DNA of 64,000 nt from Achromobacter pestifer (GCF_013267355.1 NZ_CP053985.1:5022001-5086000), one strand, 5' to 3'. Counted from the stretch's first letter, positions 33,274 through 44,216 are shown. Notes: generated by a model from the letters alone, not told the origin. Made by a program: numbers and translations.

Positions 33274-34536
33274 ATGCGGTTTTCGCCTAAACGTGTTTCA
33301 GGGCTGGCTTTTTCCGGCGGGGTCCTCGCACTGATATTGGCTGGTTGCGGTGAAAAGCCGCACATGAATCCAGGCATGCCCCAGGTCAGCGTCATTACGA
33401 TTCAGCCGCAGCGCGCGCCCATCGTGTCCGAACTGCCCGGCCGTGTCGATGCCGTGCGGGACGCACAGATCCGTGCGCGGGTCACCGGTATCGTCCAGAA
33501 GATCGCCTTCGAGCAAGGCGGTGACGTCAAGGAAAACCAGCTGCTCTTCAAGATCGATCCGGCCCAGTACAAGGCCACCTACGATCAGGCGACGGCGCAG
33601 CTCAAGCAGGCCCAGGCCACTCTGTTCAGCGCCAAGCTGCTGGCCGACCGCTATGCGCCGCTGGTCAAGGCCAACGCCGTCAGCAAGCAGGAATACGACA
33701 ACGCCGTGGCCTCGTACCGCCAGGCGGACGCCGCTGTCGCCGCCGCCCGCGCGGCGCAGGACAACGCCGCGATCAACCTCGGCTACACCGACGTCACCTC
33801 GCCCATCACCGGCCGCATCGGCAAACCGCTGGTTACCGAAGGCGCGCTGGTCGAGGCCACCTCGGCCACGCAGATGGCCACGGTGCAGCAGTTGGATCCG
33901 ATCTACGTGGACTTCACCCAGTCCACCGCGGAACTCGCGTCCCTGCGCCGCGCCTTCGCCAGCGGTCAGCTGCAGCAGGTCGGCAAGGATACGGCGCGCG
34001 CCACCATCGTGCTGGAAGACGGCTCCGAATATGGCCAGCCGGGCAAGCTGCTGTTCACCGGCATCACCGTGGATCCGACCACGGGCCAGGTGAACCTGCG
34101 CGCCGAAGTCCCCAACCCCGACGGCATCCTGCTGCCCGGCATGTATGTGCGCGTGCGTCTGGAGCAGGGCGTGGACGACAAGGCCCTGATGGTGCCGCAG
34201 CAGGCGCTGCAGCGTACCGCGGACGGCCTGCAGAGCCTGATGCTGGTCAAGGACAACAAGATCGAACAGATTCCGGTCACCACCGGCGGCGCGCTCAAGA
34301 GCAACTGGATCGTCACCAGCGGCCTGAAGGCTGGCGACGTGGTCGTGGTGGAAGGATTCCAGAAGGTCCGGCCCGGCGCTCCGGTGCAGGCCAGCGAATG
34401 GAAGAGCGGCACGCCCGCGCCGGGCGGCCAGGCCCCCGCGCAACCGGGCGCCAAGCCCGCGGAATCCGCCCCGCAGCCTGGCGCCAAGCCGGCCGAGCCT
34501 GCGCAGCAAGACAAGGCCGCAGGCCAGAAATCTTAA
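33274..34536 (+). CDS. axyA: RND efflux periplasmic adaptor (AxyA/MexA type)
   Basis: 420 residues. The lipobox 'LILAGC' gives a lipidated Cys at residue 25. Membrane-fusion-protein modules follow: barrel/lipoyl 'SELPGRVDAVRDAQIRARV', the alpha-hairpin ('ATYDQATAQLKQAQATLFSA' and 'LVKANAVSKQEYDNAVASYR'), and 'YTDVTSPITGRIGKPLVTEG'. The C-terminus has a low-complexity tail with two 'PGAKPAE' units, longer than in AcrA. It connects the AxyB pump to the OprM-like channel. Symbol chosen by similarity and gene order to Achromobacter axyABM. Confidence 0.88.
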   Translation: MRFSPKRVSGLAFSGGVLALILAGCGEKPHMNPGMPQVSVITIQPQRAPIVSELPGRVDAVRDAQIRARVTGIVQKIAFEQGGDVKENQLLFKIDPAQYKATYDQATAQLKQAQATLFSAKLLADRYAPLVKANAVSKQEYDNAVASYRQADAAVAAARAAQDNAAINLGYTDVTSPITGRIGKPLVTEGALVEATSATQMATVQQLDPIYVDFTQSTAELASLRRAFASGQLQQVGKDTARATIVLEDGSEYGQPGKLLFTGITVDPTTGQVNLRAEVPNPDGILLPGMYVRVRLEQGVDDKALMVPQQALQRTADGLQSLMLVKDNKIEQIPVTTGGALKSNWIVTSGLKAGDVVVVEGFQKVRPGAPVQASEWKSGTPAPGGQAPAQPGAKPAESAPQPGAKPAEPAQQDKAAGQKS

Positions 34537-34541
34537 GCGGC

Positions 34542-34561
34542 ACGCGGCGCAAGCGCCGCGT
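34542..34561 (+). other. intercistronic hairpin between adaptor and pump genes
   Basis: ACGCGGCGC (34542-34550) and GCGCCGCGT (34553-34561) form a perfect stem in the 62-bp gap between axyA and axyB. No T-run follows directly. It could stabilise the upstream message or cut pump expression relative to adaptor. Confidence 0.5.
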
Positions 34562-34598
34562 TCCTCTTTGGTGAGCATCGCTTTCAGAGTCAGCCCAC

Positions 34599-37500
34599 AT
34601 GCCGCAATTTTTTATTGATAGACCGATTTTCGCCTGGGTAGTCGCCCTGTTCATCCTGCTGGCCGGGGTGTTGGCGATTCCGAACATGCCGATCTCGCAG
34701 TACCCGGACGTGGCGCCGCCAGCGATCACGATCACGGCGACCTATCCCGGCGCTTCGGCCAACGAAGTGGCCGAGCAGGTCACCAGTATCATCGAAGACC
34801 AGCTCAACGGCGCCAAGGGCCTGATCTACTACGAGTCGGTCAGCGATTCCTACGGCACCTCGACCATCACCGCGACCTTCGCTCCGGGGACCAACCCGGA
34901 CTTGGCGCAGGTGGACGTGCAGAACCGCGTGTCCAACGTGGTCGCGCAGTTGCCCACCGCCGTGCAGCAGCAGGGCCTGCAGTATGAGCAGACCAGTACC
35001 GGCTTCCTGATGGTGGCGGCGGTGTCGTCCACCGACGGGTCGCTGGACCAGACCGCGCTGGCCGACTACATCACCCGCAACATCAAGAACCCGGTGTCGC
35101 GCGTGCCCGGCGTGGGCCAGTTCCAGTTGTTCGCGGCGCCGCGCGCCATGCGCGTGTGGGTCGATCCCGCCAAGCTGGTCGGTTTCAACCTGAGCATGTC
35201 GCAGGTCAACCAGGCCATCGCCCAGCAGAACGTGGTGATTTCCGGCGGCAGCATCGGCGCGCCGCCCAACCCGGATTCGCAGCGCATCACCGCCACGGTC
35301 ACGGCCAACGGCCAACTGAGCACGGTGGAAGGCTTCGGCAAGATCGTCCTGCGCGCCAATACCGACGGCTCCAAGGTGCTGCTGCGCGACGTCGCCCGCA
35401 TCGAAGTCGGCGCGGACAATTACCAGTTTGGCGCCCGCCTGAACGGCGTGCCCACGGCGGCCTTCGCCATCGTGCTGTCGCCGAACGCGAACGCGCTGGC
35501 CACCGCGCAGGGCGTGCGCCAGCAGATGGAGGAACTGTCCAAGTACTTCCCGGGCAACATCAAGTACTCCATTCCGTACGACACCGCGCCCTACGTGAAG
35601 GTGTCCATCGAGCAGGTGGTCCACACCCTGGCGGAAGCCATGGTGCTGGTGTTCCTGGTGATGTACCTGTTCCTGCAGAACGTCCGCTATACCCTGATCC
35701 CGGCCCTGGTCGTGCCGGTGGCCATGCTGGGGGCGTTCGCGGTGATGCTGGCGCTTGGATTCTCCATCAACGTGCTGACCATGTTCGCCATGGTGCTGGC
35801 CATCGGGATTCTGGTGGACGACGCCATCGTGGTGGTGGAGAACGTCGAGCGGATCATGTCCACAGAGGGCTTGCCACCCAAGGAGGCCACCAAGAAGGCC
35901 ATGCCGCAGATCAGCGGCGCCATCATCGGCATCACGCTGGTGCTGGTGACGGTGTTCCTGCCCCTGGCCTTCATGAGCGGTTCGGTGGGCGTGATCTATC
36001 GCCAGTTCTCGATCGCGATGGCCGTGTCCATCTTCTTCTCGGCGCTGCTGGCCCTGACCTTCACCCCGGCGCTGTGCGCCACCATCCTCAAGCCGGTGCC
36101 CAAGGGTCACCACGAGGACAAGAAGGGCTTCTTCGGCTGGTTCAACCGCAAGTTCGACGCCACCACCCATAACTACCAGAACTGGGTGTCGCGCATGCTG
36201 CACAAGGGCGGCCGCATGATGCTGGCGTTCCTGGTGCTGGTCGTGCTGCTGGGCTGGCTGTACCTGCGCCTGCCTTCGTCCTTCCTGCCCGAGGAAGATC
36301 AGGGCTATGTGGTCAGCAACATCGAGCTGCCCACCGGCGCCACCGCCAACCGCACGGTCGAGGTCATCGAGCAGGTCGAGAAATACTTCTCGGGCGTGCC
36401 GGCGGTCGAGAACATCATTGCCGTGCAGGGCTACAGCTTCAACGGCAACGGCCTGAACGCCGCTATCGCCTTCGTTACGCTGAAGGACTTCAGCGAGCGC
36501 AAGGAACGCAAGGATTCCGCGGGCGCGATCGCCTTCCGGGCCTTCGAAAAGCAGCTGATGGGCATCCATGACGCGCAGGTGTTCACCTTGGTGCCGCCCG
36601 CCATTTCGTCGCTGGGCAACGCTACCGGCTTCGACTTCCGCCTGCAGGACCGCGGCGCGGCGGGTTCCGCCGCCCTGGCTGCGGCGACGGGCGAACTGAT
36701 GGGCCTGGTCATGAAGAGCCCGGTGCTGTCGCAGGTGCGTATTACCGGCCTCGGGCCGGGCGCGCAGCTCAACCTGACGATCGACCGCGAGAAGGCGGCC
36801 GCGCTGGGCGTGGACTTCAACGAGGCCGCCTCGCTGATCTCCACCGCGGTCGGTTCCGCCTACCTCAGCAAGTTCCCCAACCTGGGCCGGATGCAGAACA
36901 TCTGGGTGCAGGCCGACGCGCCGTACCGCATGCAGCTCAATGACGTGCTGCAGTTGAATGCGCGCAACGGCCAGGGCGGCATGGTGCCGCTGTCCACCTT
37001 CGTCAAGGCCGAATGGAAGCAGGGTCCGGTGCAGGTGGTGCGCTACAACAGCTACGAGTCCATGCGTATCGGCGGCGACGCCGCGCCTGGCTACACCACG
37101 GGCGAGGCGATGGCCGAGATGGAGCGCCTGGTGGGCCAGTTGCCGCAGGGCTTCGGCTACGAATGGAACGGCCTTTCCTACCAGGAACGCCAGGCCGGCA
37201 ACCAGGCTCCGATCCTGATGGGCTTGTCGCTGCTGGTGGTGTTCCTGGTGCTGGCCGCCCTGTATGAAAGCTGGGCCATCCCGATTTCGGTGATGCTGGT
37301 GGTGCCGCTGGGCATGTTGGGCGCGGTGGCGCTGATCAGCGCGCTGGGCATGTCCAACGACGTGTACTTCCAGGTGGGCATGGTGACCGTGATCGGCTTG
37401 GCGGCCAAGAACGCCATTCTTATCGTGGAGTTCGCCAAGGACCAATACGCCCGCGGCATGGGGCTGTACGAGTCCGCGGTGGAAGCCGCGAGACTGCGTT

Positions 37501-37832
37501 TCCGCCCCATCCTGATGACCTCGCTGGCCTTCATCCTGGGCGTGGTGCCCCTGGCCATGGCGACCGGCGCAGGCGCCGCCAGCCAGCGCGCCGTGGGTCT
37601 GGGCGTGCTGGGCGGCATGTTGGCCGCCACGCCGTTCGCGGTGATTTTCGTGCCGACCTTCTTCGTGGTGGTGCTGGGCCTGTTCAAGACCCGGCCGCGC
37701 CTGCTGGGCGCCGAACTGCGCGCCTTCGAAGAAGAGCAGGCGGCCAAGAAGGCTGCAGCCGGACAGGCTGCACCGGACGCCGCCGCGCAACACCCCGCAC
37801 AACCCAACGGTGGCCAGGAGGGCAAGGAATGA
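34599..37832 (+). CDS. axyB: RND efflux pump, inner-membrane subunit (AxyB/MexB type)
   Basis: 1077 residues, full length for the HAE1 family. N-terminal 'FFIDRPIFAWVVALFILLAG', TM4 proton-relay 'ILVDDAIVVVENVERI' with Asp407/Asp408, and twelve membrane spans with two large periplasmic loops. 'GFSINVLTMFAMVLAIGIL' and 'FQVGMVTVIGLAAKNAILIV' are the paired helices of the two halves. The usual substrates are hydrophobic drugs and dyes. The stop overlaps the outer-membrane gene (ATGA), so the three subunits are coupled. Confidence 0.95.
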   Translation: MPQFFIDRPIFAWVVALFILLAGVLAIPNMPISQYPDVAPPAITITATYPGASANEVAEQVTSIIEDQLNGAKGLIYYESVSDSYGTSTITATFAPGTNPDLAQVDVQNRVSNVVAQLPTAVQQQGLQYEQTSTGFLMVAAVSSTDGSLDQTALADYITRNIKNPVSRVPGVGQFQLFAAPRAMRVWVDPAKLVGFNLSMSQVNQAIAQQNVVISGGSIGAPPNPDSQRITATVTANGQLSTVEGFGKIVLRANTDGSKVLLRDVARIEVGADNYQFGARLNGVPTAAFAIVLSPNANALATAQGVRQQMEELSKYFPGNIKYSIPYDTAPYVKVSIEQVVHTLAEAMVLVFLVMYLFLQNVRYTLIPALVVPVAMLGAFAVMLALGFSINVLTMFAMVLAIGILVDDAIVVVENVERIMSTEGLPPKEATKKAMPQISGAIIGITLVLVTVFLPLAFMSGSVGVIYRQFSIAMAVSIFFSALLALTFTPALCATILKPVPKGHHEDKKGFFGWFNRKFDATTHNYQNWVSRMLHKGGRMMLAFLVLVVLLGWLYLRLPSSFLPEEDQGYVVSNIELPTGATANRTVEVIEQVEKYFSGVPAVENIIAVQGYSFNGNGLNAAIAFVTLKDFSERKERKDSAGAIAFRAFEKQLMGIHDAQVFTLVPPAISSLGNATGFDFRLQDRGAAGSAALAAATGELMGLVMKSPVLSQVRITGLGPGAQLNLTIDREKAAALGVDFNEAASLISTAVGSAYLSKFPNLGRMQNIWVQADAPYRMQLNDVLQLNARNGQGGMVPLSTFVKAEWKQGPVQVVRYNSYESMRIGGDAAPGYTTGEAMAEMERLVGQLPQGFGYEWNGLSYQERQAGNQAPILMGLSLLVVFLVLAALYESWAIPISVMLVVPLGMLGAVALISALGMSNDVYFQVGMVTVIGLAAKNAILIVEFAKDQYARGMGLYESAVEAARLRFRPILMTSLAFILGVVPLAMATGAGAASQRAVGLGVLGGMLAATPFAVIFVPTFFVVVLGLFKTRPRLLGAELRAFEEEQAAKKAAAGQAAPDAAAQHPAQPNGGQEGKE

Positions 37833-39316
37833 AAGCCCTGAAGTTCAAACAGACCGCCTTGTCCGCTTTCGTGGCGGTGGCGTTGGCCGGCTGCTCGCTG
37901 GCGCCTGATTACAAGCGTCCCGACGCGCCGGTCTCCGGCACGTGGCCCGATCAGCCCAAGGTCCAGTACGGCGGCTACGCCAAGCCCACGTCGCTGGGCA
38001 CCCAGCCGTCCACCGCGGTCATGCCGCAGGAAGGCACGCCCGCCGCCAATCTGGGCTGGCGCGAGTTCTTCCGCGATCCGCGCCTGCAAGGCCTGATCGA
38101 GCTGTCGCTGGCCAACAACCGCGACTTGCGCGTGGCGGTGGAAAGGGTGGAAGAGGCCCGCGCCCAGTACGGCATCCAGCGCGGCGCGCAATGGCCCAGC
38201 ATCGGCGCCGGCATCCAGGGCCAGCGCCAGCATCTGCCGCAGAACATGCGGGCTGCCGGCGCGGGTTCCATCAGCAGTTCGTACCAGGCCGGGATCGGCC
38301 TGACCACCTTCGAGATCGACCTGTTCGGCCGCCTGCGCAACCTCTCCGAGGCGGCGTATCAACAGTACCTGGCGACGGAGCAGGCGCAGAAGAGCGTGCA
38401 GATCACGCTGGTGGGTTCGGTCGCGCAGTCGTATTTCAACCTGCGCGCCGCCGAAGTCCAGCTCGACCTGACCAAGCGCACCCTGGCGGCGCGCCAGGAA
38501 TCCTACGACCTGGTCAAGCGCCGTTTCGACGGCGGCGTGGCGTCCGAACTGGATCTGAACCAAGCCAAGACGCTGCTGGACTCGGCCTCGTCCGATCTGG
38601 CGCAACTGGCCCGCGCCCAGGCCCAGGCCATGAATGCGCTGGTGCTGCTGGTCGGCACGTCGCTGCCGCCGGATCTGCCGGCGCCTGCCGTGTTCGGCCG
38701 CGACCAGTTGCTGGCCACGGTGCCCTCGGGCCTGCCATCCGACCTGCTTGAGCGCCGTCCGGACATCATGGCCGCGGAAAACCAGCTGCTGTCCGCCAAT
38801 GCCAATATCGGCGCGGCGCGCGCGGCGTTCTTCCCGACCATCTCGCTGACCGGCCTGCTGGGCGTGGCCAGCCCCTCGTTGGGCGACCTGTTCAAGGGCG
38901 GCCAGGGCTATTGGAGCTTTTCGCCTTCGATCACCACGCCGCTGTTTGCCGGCGGCAGCATCCGCGAAGGGCTGAACCTGGCCAAGGCGCGCGACAATAT
39001 CGCCGTGGCGCAGTACGAACAGTCCATCCAGCAGGCATTCCGCGAAGTGTCGGACGCGCTGGCGGGCGAAGCCACCTACGGGGCGCAGCTGGACGCTCAG
39101 CGCGCCTTGCAGGATGCGACCGGGCGCACGCTGGAACTGTCGAATTTGCGCTATACCAATGGTATCGACAGCTACTTGCAGGTGCAGACCGCGCAGGTGG
39201 ACTTTTTCAATGCCCAGCTCTCCCTGGTCCAGACCGGTCTGGCGGCGCTGATCAACCGCGTCGAACTGTACAAGGCCCTGGGCGGCGGCTGGGAAGAAAC
39301 GACGAAAGTGCAATGA
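37829..39316 (+). CDS. axyM: RND efflux outer-membrane channel (AxyM/OprM type, NodT family)
   Basis: 495 residues. Lipoprotein signal with 'VALAGC' and lipidated Cys22, then '[13 protein letters not shown]', typical of OprM-like factors. The coiled-coil hairpins '[20 protein letters not shown]' and '[20 protein letters not shown]' and the 'FDLNQAK'-like '[20 protein letters not shown]' are conserved. It exports drugs with AxyAB. It ends in a 4-bp overlap with pdxJ, which couples the efflux operon to vitamin B6 synthesis. Confidence 0.94.
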   Translation: MKALKFKQTALSAFVAVALAGCSLAPDYKRPDAPVSGTWPDQPKVQYGGYAKPTSLGTQPSTAVMPQEGTPAANLGWREFFRDPRLQGLIELSLANNRDLRVAVERVEEARAQYGIQRGAQWPSIGAGIQGQRQHLPQNMRAAGAGSISSSYQAGIGLTTFEIDLFGRLRNLSEAAYQQYLATEQAQKSVQITLVGSVAQSYFNLRAAEVQLDLTKRTLAARQESYDLVKRRFDGGVASELDLNQAKTLLDSASSDLAQLARAQAQAMNALVLLVGTSLPPDLPAPAVFGRDQLLATVPSGLPSDLLERRPDIMAAENQLLSANANIGAARAAFFPTISLTGLLGVASPSLGDLFKGGQGYWSFSPSITTPLFAGGSIREGLNLAKARDNIAVAQYEQSIQQAFREVSDALAGEATYGAQLDAQRALQDATGRTLELSNLRYTNGIDSYLQVQTAQVDFFNAQLSLVQTGLAALINRVELYKALGGGWEETTKVQ

Positions 39317-40053
39317 TAGAACTTGGTGTAAACATCGATCACGTTGCCACGCTGCGGCAACAACGCCACACGGCCTATCCGGACCCGGTCCTGGCCGCGC
39401 TGCGCGCGGAGGACGCCGGCGCCGACCTGATCACGCTGCATCTGCGCGAAGACCGGCGCCACATCCAGGACAAGGACGTCTACGCCATGCGTCCGCAACT
39501 GCGCACGCGCATGAATCTGGAATGCGCGGTCACGGCGGAAATGCTGGAGATCGCCTGCGCGGTCAAGCCCAGCGACGTCTGCCTGGTGCCGGAAAAGCGC
39601 ACCGAACTCACGACCGAGGGCGGCCTGGAAGTGGCGGGCGCCATGGGACCCGTGTCGGATGCGGTGGGCCTGCTGGCCGAGGCCGGCATCCGCGTGTCGC
39701 TTTTCATCGATCCGGATCCGGAGCAGATCGCGGCCGCGGCCAAGGCCGGCGCGCCAGTGATCGAATTGCATACCGGCGCCTACGCCGAGGCTGAAGGAGA
39801 GGCCGCCGAGGCCGAACTGAAGCGACTGCGCCTGGCCGTGACCGAAGGGCTGCGCCATGGCTTGCGCGTGAATGCCGGCCACGGCCTGCATTACGGCAAC
39901 GTCAAGCCGGTGGCCGCGCTGGAAGGCATTGCCGAACTCAACATCGGCCACGCCATCGTGGCGCAGGCGGTGTTCGACGGCTGGGAAAAAGCGGTGCGCG
40001 ACATGAAGGCGCTGATGGTGCAGGCTCGCCTGCAAGCGCTGCGCGGGCTGTGA
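39313..40053 (+). CDS. pdxJ: pyridoxine 5'-phosphate synthase
   Basis: 246 residues, correct size. '[20 protein letters not shown]', the phosphate-binding '[14 protein letters not shown]', catalytic Glu in '[14 protein letters not shown]', '[15 protein letters not shown]' and '[12 protein letters not shown]' are all present. It joins 1-deoxyxylulose 5-phosphate with aminoacetone phosphate to give pyridoxine 5'-phosphate. ATG 39313 overlaps the axyM stop. The order pdxJ-acpS is common in proteobacteria. Confidence 0.96.
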   Translation: MIELGVNIDHVATLRQQRHTAYPDPVLAALRAEDAGADLITLHLREDRRHIQDKDVYAMRPQLRTRMNLECAVTAEMLEIACAVKPSDVCLVPEKRTELTTEGGLEVAGAMGPVSDAVGLLAEAGIRVSLFIDPDPEQIAAAAKAGAPVIELHTGAYAEAEGEAAEAELKRLRLAVTEGLRHGLRVNAGHGLHYGNVKPVAALEGIAELNIGHAIVAQAVFDGWEKAVRDMKALMVQARLQALRGL

Positions 40054-40099
40054 TCGCGGCCCCGGTCCCGTTCTTGCCTCTGGCTGCGCGCTGATTCCC

Positions 40100-40531
40100 A
40101 TGTCCGACGCTTCCCGCCCCGCCGCGCCCGCAGGCGCCATTGCCGGGATCGGCATGGACCTGCTGCGCATCGACCGCATCGAGCGCGCGCTGGCGCGACA
40201 CGGCGACCGCTTCGCGGAAAAGATCCTGGGCGTCGAGGAACTGCAGAAGTTCCATGCGCGCCGCGCCCGCGACCCGGTGCGCGGCCTGCGTTTCCTGGCG
40301 ACCCGATTTGCGGCCAAGGAGGCGTTTTCCAAGGCCATCGGCCTGGGCATGCGCATGCCCATGACGTGGCGCCGGGTGCAGACCTTGAACGCGCCTGGCG
40401 GGCGTCCCGTGCTGGTGATCGCGCCCGAACTGCTGCAATGGTATGAGCAGCGTTTCGGCGCGGCGCATGTTTCCATTACCGACGAATCCGACATGGCCGC
40501 CGCTTACGTGGTGGTCGAACGCAAGCCCTGA
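40100..40531 (+). CDS. acpS: holo-[acyl-carrier-protein] synthase
   Basis: 143 residues. '[20 protein letters not shown]' carries the Mg-binding Asp, '[17 protein letters not shown]' the second catalytic Glu and Lys. It transfers phosphopantetheine from CoA to ACP. The 15-residue N-terminal extension ('[12 protein letters not shown]') is longer than in E. coli AcpS, and an inner start is possible. It follows pdxJ by 46 bp. Confidence 0.95.
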   Translation: MSDASRPAAPAGAIAGIGMDLLRIDRIERALARHGDRFAEKILGVEELQKFHARRARDPVRGLRFLATRFAAKEAFSKAIGLGMRMPMTWRRVQTLNAPGGRPVLVIAPELLQWYEQRFGAAHVSITDESDMAAAYVVVERKP

Positions 40532-40588
40532 TCCGCGGACCCGTGTCCGCCGCCGGCTTGCCAGACTTAGACAGAAGGACAGCCTGAC

Positions 40589-41647
40589 ATGGCCAAGAAG
40601 AAATCCAGGGCGGTCCTGCCGCCCGGCCCCGTGATGGTCGACGTGGCGGGATGCACGCTGACGAAGGCGGAAAAGAAGCGCCTGCGCCATCCGCTGGTGG
40701 GCGGCGTGATTCTGTTTGCGCGCAATTTCGAAAACCGCAAGCAGCTCACCGAGCTGACGCGCCAGATCCACAAGGCCCGCAAGGAGCCCCTGCTGATCCT
40801 GGTGGACCATGAAGGCGGCCGCGTGCAGCGTTTCCGCGAAGACGGTTTCACGCCGCTGCCCGCCATGCGCGACCTGGGCGCGCTGTGGGACCGCGATCCC
40901 CTGCAAGCCATGCGCCTTGCGACCGAAGCCGGCTACGTGCTGGCCGCCGAGCTGCGCGCCTGCGGCGTGGACATGAGCTTCACCCCCGTGCTGGACCTGG
41001 ACTATGGCGTCAGCAAGGTGATCGGCACCCGCGCCTTCCATCAGGACCCGCGGGTGGTCACGATGCTGTCGCGCGCGCTGATCCAGGGCCTGCAGCTGGC
41101 GGGCATGTCGGCTTGCGGCAAGCACTTCCCCGGCCATGGTTTCGTGGAAGCGGATTCGCACCACGAGATCCCGGTGGACCCGCGTCCGCTGGACAAGATC
41201 CTGAAGGACGATGCCGCCCCGTACGCCTGGCTGGGCGACGCGGTGCTGCCGTCGGTGATGCCCGCGCATGTGATCTATCCCAAGGTCGACAAGCACCCGG
41301 CCGGCTTTTCCAAGCGCTGGGTGCAGGACATCCTGCGCACCCGCCTGGGCTACGATGGGGTGGTGTTCTCGGATGACCTGACCATGGAAGGCGCCTCGGT
41401 GGCGGGCGACATCCTGGACCGCGCCAACGCGGCGCTGGGCGCGGGCTGCGACATGGTGCTGGTGTGCAACCGGCCGGACCTGGCGGACGACTTGCTCGAA
41501 CGCCTGAAGTTCGCACACGCGCCCGAGTCCGTGGCCCGCATCCGCCGCCTGATGCCGCGCTTTGACGCGCCGGACTGGGATACCTTGCAGGCTGAAAGCC
41601 GTTACCAGAATGCCCGACGACTTCAATCTCAAATCGTTCCTGGCTGA
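40589..41647 (+). CDS. nagZ: beta-N-acetylhexosaminidase
   Basis: 352 residues of glycoside hydrolase family 3. '[20 protein letters not shown]', the catalytic loop '[20 protein letters not shown]' with the Asp/His dyad, and nucleophile Asp in '[13 protein letters not shown]' are present. It removes GlcNAc from anhydromuropeptides in cell-wall recycling, in the cytoplasm. Its last 38 bp overlap the start of uvrC. The first residues '[19 protein letters not shown]' follow ATG 40589 with AGAAGG upstream. Confidence 0.95.
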   Translation: MAKKKSRAVLPPGPVMVDVAGCTLTKAEKKRLRHPLVGGVILFARNFENRKQLTELTRQIHKARKEPLLILVDHEGGRVQRFREDGFTPLPAMRDLGALWDRDPLQAMRLATEAGYVLAAELRACGVDMSFTPVLDLDYGVSKVIGTRAFHQDPRVVTMLSRALIQGLQLAGMSACGKHFPGHGFVEADSHHEIPVDPRPLDKILKDDAAPYAWLGDAVLPSVMPAHVIYPKVDKHPAGFSKRWVQDILRTRLGYDGVVFSDDLTMEGASVAGDILDRANAALGAGCDMVLVCNRPDLADDLLERLKFAHAPESVARIRRLMPRFDAPDWDTLQAESRYQNARRLQSQIVPG

Positions 41648-43436
41648 CCTGCCGCATCTGCCGGGCGTGTACCGGCATCTGGATGCGGCCGGCGAGGTCA
41701 TGTATGTCGGCAAGGCGCGCGACCTGAAGAAGCGCGTCTCGTCGTATTTCCAGAAGAACCTGGCCAGCCCCCGCATCGCCCAGATGGTGGCGAAGGTGGC
41801 GCGGCTGGAGGTGACGGTGACGCGCTCCGAAGCGGAAGCGCTGATCCTCGAAAACAACCTCATCAAGACGCTGAAGCCGCGCTACAACATCCTGTTCCGC
41901 GACGACAAGTCTTATCCCTACCTGCTGATCACCGGCCATGACTGGCCGCGCATCGCCTATTACCGCGGCGCGACCAACAAGCGCGGCCAGTACTTCGGAC
42001 CGTTTCCCAACGCCTGGGCCGTGCGCGAAACCATCCAGATCCTGCAGAAGGTATTCCGCCTGCGCACCTGTGAGGACTCGGTCTTTGCCAACCGTTCGCG
42101 GCCCTGTCTGCTGCATCAGATCGGGCGCTGTTCGGCGCCCTGTGTCGGCGCGATCGAAGCCGCCGACTACGACCGCGATGTGCAGCGCGCCGTGCGCTTC
42201 CTGAACGGGGAAGCCAAGGGCGTGATGGGCGAGATCGAAAGCCGGATGCAGCAGGCCGCCAGCGAACTGCGCTTCGAGGAAGCGGCGGCGCTGCGCGACC
42301 AGATGGGCTCGCTGGCGCGCGTGCTGCACCAGCAGACCATGGAGAACGTCAGCGGCGAGGACACCGACATCATCGCGGTGGCGATCGCGGGCGGCAAGGT
42401 CTGCGTCAACCTGGCGATGGTGCGAGGCGGCCGCCATCTGGGCGACAAGCCTTTCTTTCCCTCGCATGCCGAAGGCGAGGCCGCGCCGCAGGTGCTGGAA
42501 GCCTTCGTGGCGCAGCACTACACCGACAATGCCATGCCGCCGGTGCTGGTCTGTTCGCACGCCTTGCCGGATCCCGACCTGATCGGCCTGCTGGTCGAGC
42601 AGGCGGGCGGACGCCCGTCGCGCGTGCTGACGCGCCCGCAAGGCGCGCGCCGCGCCTGGCTGGAACAGGCGGGCAAGAACGCCGAGATGGCCCTGGCCCG
42701 CGCCTTGACCGAGTCCGGCGCCCGCGCCGCGCGTACGCTGGCGCTGGCCGAAGCGCTGGACCTGGATACCGACGAGGCCGCGCTGGACGCGCTGCGCATC
42801 GAGTGTTTCGACATCAGCCACACGGCAGGCGAAGCCACCCAGGCGTCCTGCGTGGTGTTCGAGCACCACGATATGCAGCCTTCGCTGTACCGCCGCTACA
42901 ACATCGGCGGCATCACGCCGGGCGACGACTACGCCGCGATGCGCCAGGTGCTGAGCCGCCGCTTCGCCAAGGTCGCCGACGGCGAGGCGCCCATGCCCGG
43001 CCTGGTGTTGATCGACGGCGGCAAGGGCCAGGTGGAAGTCGCCCGCCAGGTGTTCGTGGAACTGGGCCTGGATGTGCAGACGCTGGTGGGCGTGGCCAAG
43101 GGGGAAGGGCGCAAGGTCGGCCTGGAGACCCTGGTGTTCGCGGACTCCCGGCCGCCGGTCGCGCTCGGCGGCGAATCCGCCGCGCTGATGCTGATCGCCC
43201 AGGTGCGCGACGAGGCGCACCGCTTCGCCATCACCGGCATGCGCGCCCGCCGCGCCAAGGCCCGCAACGTGTCGCGCCTGGAAGAGATCGAAGGCATCGG
43301 CGCCCGCCGCCGCCAGCGCCTGCTGGCCCGCTTCGGCGGCTTCTCCGGCGTGGCCTCGGCCAGCATCGAAGACCTGGCCTCGGTCGACGGCATTTCCCAG
43401 GACCTGGCGATCCGCATCTATGAAGCCTTGCGGTAA
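41610..43436 (+). CDS. uvrC: UvrABC nuclease subunit C
   Basis: 608 residues, full length. The N-terminal GIY-YIG nuclease reads '[20 protein letters not shown]', with '[20 protein letters not shown]' after it. The central UVR motif ('[20 protein letters not shown]') and the C-terminal RNase-H-like nuclease ('[20 protein letters not shown]', '[18 protein letters not shown]') follow, ending in a helix-hairpin-helix ('[18 protein letters not shown]'). It makes both incisions in nucleotide excision repair. Start ATG 41610 overlaps nagZ; the in-frame upstream ATG/ACG region has no family similarity. Confidence 0.96.
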   Translation: MPDDFNLKSFLADLPHLPGVYRHLDAAGEVMYVGKARDLKKRVSSYFQKNLASPRIAQMVAKVARLEVTVTRSEAEALILENNLIKTLKPRYNILFRDDKSYPYLLITGHDWPRIAYYRGATNKRGQYFGPFPNAWAVRETIQILQKVFRLRTCEDSVFANRSRPCLLHQIGRCSAPCVGAIEAADYDRDVQRAVRFLNGEAKGVMGEIESRMQQAASELRFEEAAALRDQMGSLARVLHQQTMENVSGEDTDIIAVAIAGGKVCVNLAMVRGGRHLGDKPFFPSHAEGEAAPQVLEAFVAQHYTDNAMPPVLVCSHALPDPDLIGLLVEQAGGRPSRVLTRPQGARRAWLEQAGKNAEMALARALTESGARAARTLALAEALDLDTDEAALDALRIECFDISHTAGEATQASCVVFEHHDMQPSLYRRYNIGGITPGDDYAAMRQVLSRRFAKVADGEAPMPGLVLIDGGKGQVEVARQVFVELGLDVQTLVGVAKGEGRKVGLETLVFADSRPPVALGGESAALMLIAQVRDEAHRFAITGMRARRAKARNVSRLEEIEGIGARRRQRLLARFGGFSGVASASIEDLASVDGISQDLAIRIYEALR

Positions 43437-43574
43437 TGCAACTGTGCGTCAATGCCGGCTGCCAATGCACTCCACACCCCTACAGCGCAGATGCTTCACG
43501 ACTCTGGCCGCAAACGCTGCAACGGGCGTAGCGCAAAGCCGGGCCGCGCGGATCCGGCTCCGCCGGTCCGCAGC

Positions 43575-43618
43575 GGCGCCCCCCTGGGGGGGAAGCGCCC
43601 CCGGCGCTTCGGGGGGGC
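43575..43618. repeat. GC-rich palindromic intergenic element, copy 2
   Basis: A C-run / G-run pair (43579-43592) is followed by the hairpin GAAGCGCC (43592-43599) / GGCGCTTC (43603-43610) and a G-run. It is similar in design to 5261-5336 and lies in the 207-bp gap between uvrC and pgsA. It may also terminate uvrC transcription. Confidence 0.5.
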
Positions 43619-43643
43619 ATCTTACTGTTAGCATACGAACACT

Positions 43644-44216
43644 ATGCCAATTAATGTACCCATTATCCTGACATGGCTGCGCATCGCCATGATTCCGCTG
43701 GTGGTCGGGCTGTTCTATGTGCCCGAAAGCTGGATGTCCGTTCCCGTGCGCGACACCATTGCTGCCTGGGCCTTCATCATCGCGGCCCTGACCGACTGGT
43801 TCGACGGCTGGCTGGCGCGTCGCTGGAATCAGACCTCGGCGTTCGGCGCCTTCCTGGATCCCGTTGCCGACAAGCTGATGGTTTGCGCCGCACTGATCGT
43901 CCTGCTGGACCTCAGCCGCGTCGACGCTTTCATCGCGCTGATCATTATCGGCCGTGAAATCACGATTTCCGCCCTGCGCGAATGGATGGCCAAGATCGGC
44001 GCCAGCGCCAGCGTGGCGGTGCACCGGCTGGGCAAGTTCAAGACGGCCGCGCAGATGGTGGCGATTCCGTGCCTGCTGTACAACCAGCCGGTTTACGGCG
44101 TCAGCACCAAGCTGCTGGGCGATGTGCTGATCATCGTGGCGGCGGTGCTGACGGTGTGGTCGATGCTGTATTACCTGCAGCGCGCCTGGCCCGCCATCCG
44201 CGAAAAGGCCCTGTAG
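43644..44216 (+). CDS. pgsA: CDP-diacylglycerol-glycerol-3-phosphate 3-phosphatidyltransferase
   Basis: 190 residues with four to six membrane helices. The CDP-alcohol phosphotransferase motif DG-x2-AR-x8-G-x3-D-x3-D is complete at residues Asp54 to Asp76 ('DGWLARRWNQTSAFGAFLDP' is its first part). It makes phosphatidylglycerol phosphate for membrane lipid. uvrC-pgsA is a conserved gene pair in many proteobacteria. ATG 43644 lies 26 bp after the palindromic element. Confidence 0.95.
   Translation: MPINVPIILTWLRIAMIPLVVGLFYVPESWMSVPVRDTIAAWAFIIAALTDWFDGWLARRWNQTSAFGAFLDPVADKLMVCAALIVLLDLSRVDAFIALIIIGREITISALREWMAKIGASASVAVHRLGKFKTAAQMVAIPCLLYNQPVYGVSTKLLGDVLIIVAAVLTVWSMLYYLQRAWPAIREKAL

Noticed and set aside
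34590..37802. 1070-codon open frame on the minus strand opposite the RND pump
   Set aside because: It is His/Gln/Arg-rich shadow of a GC-rich gene with a clear product on the plus strand. It has no family features.
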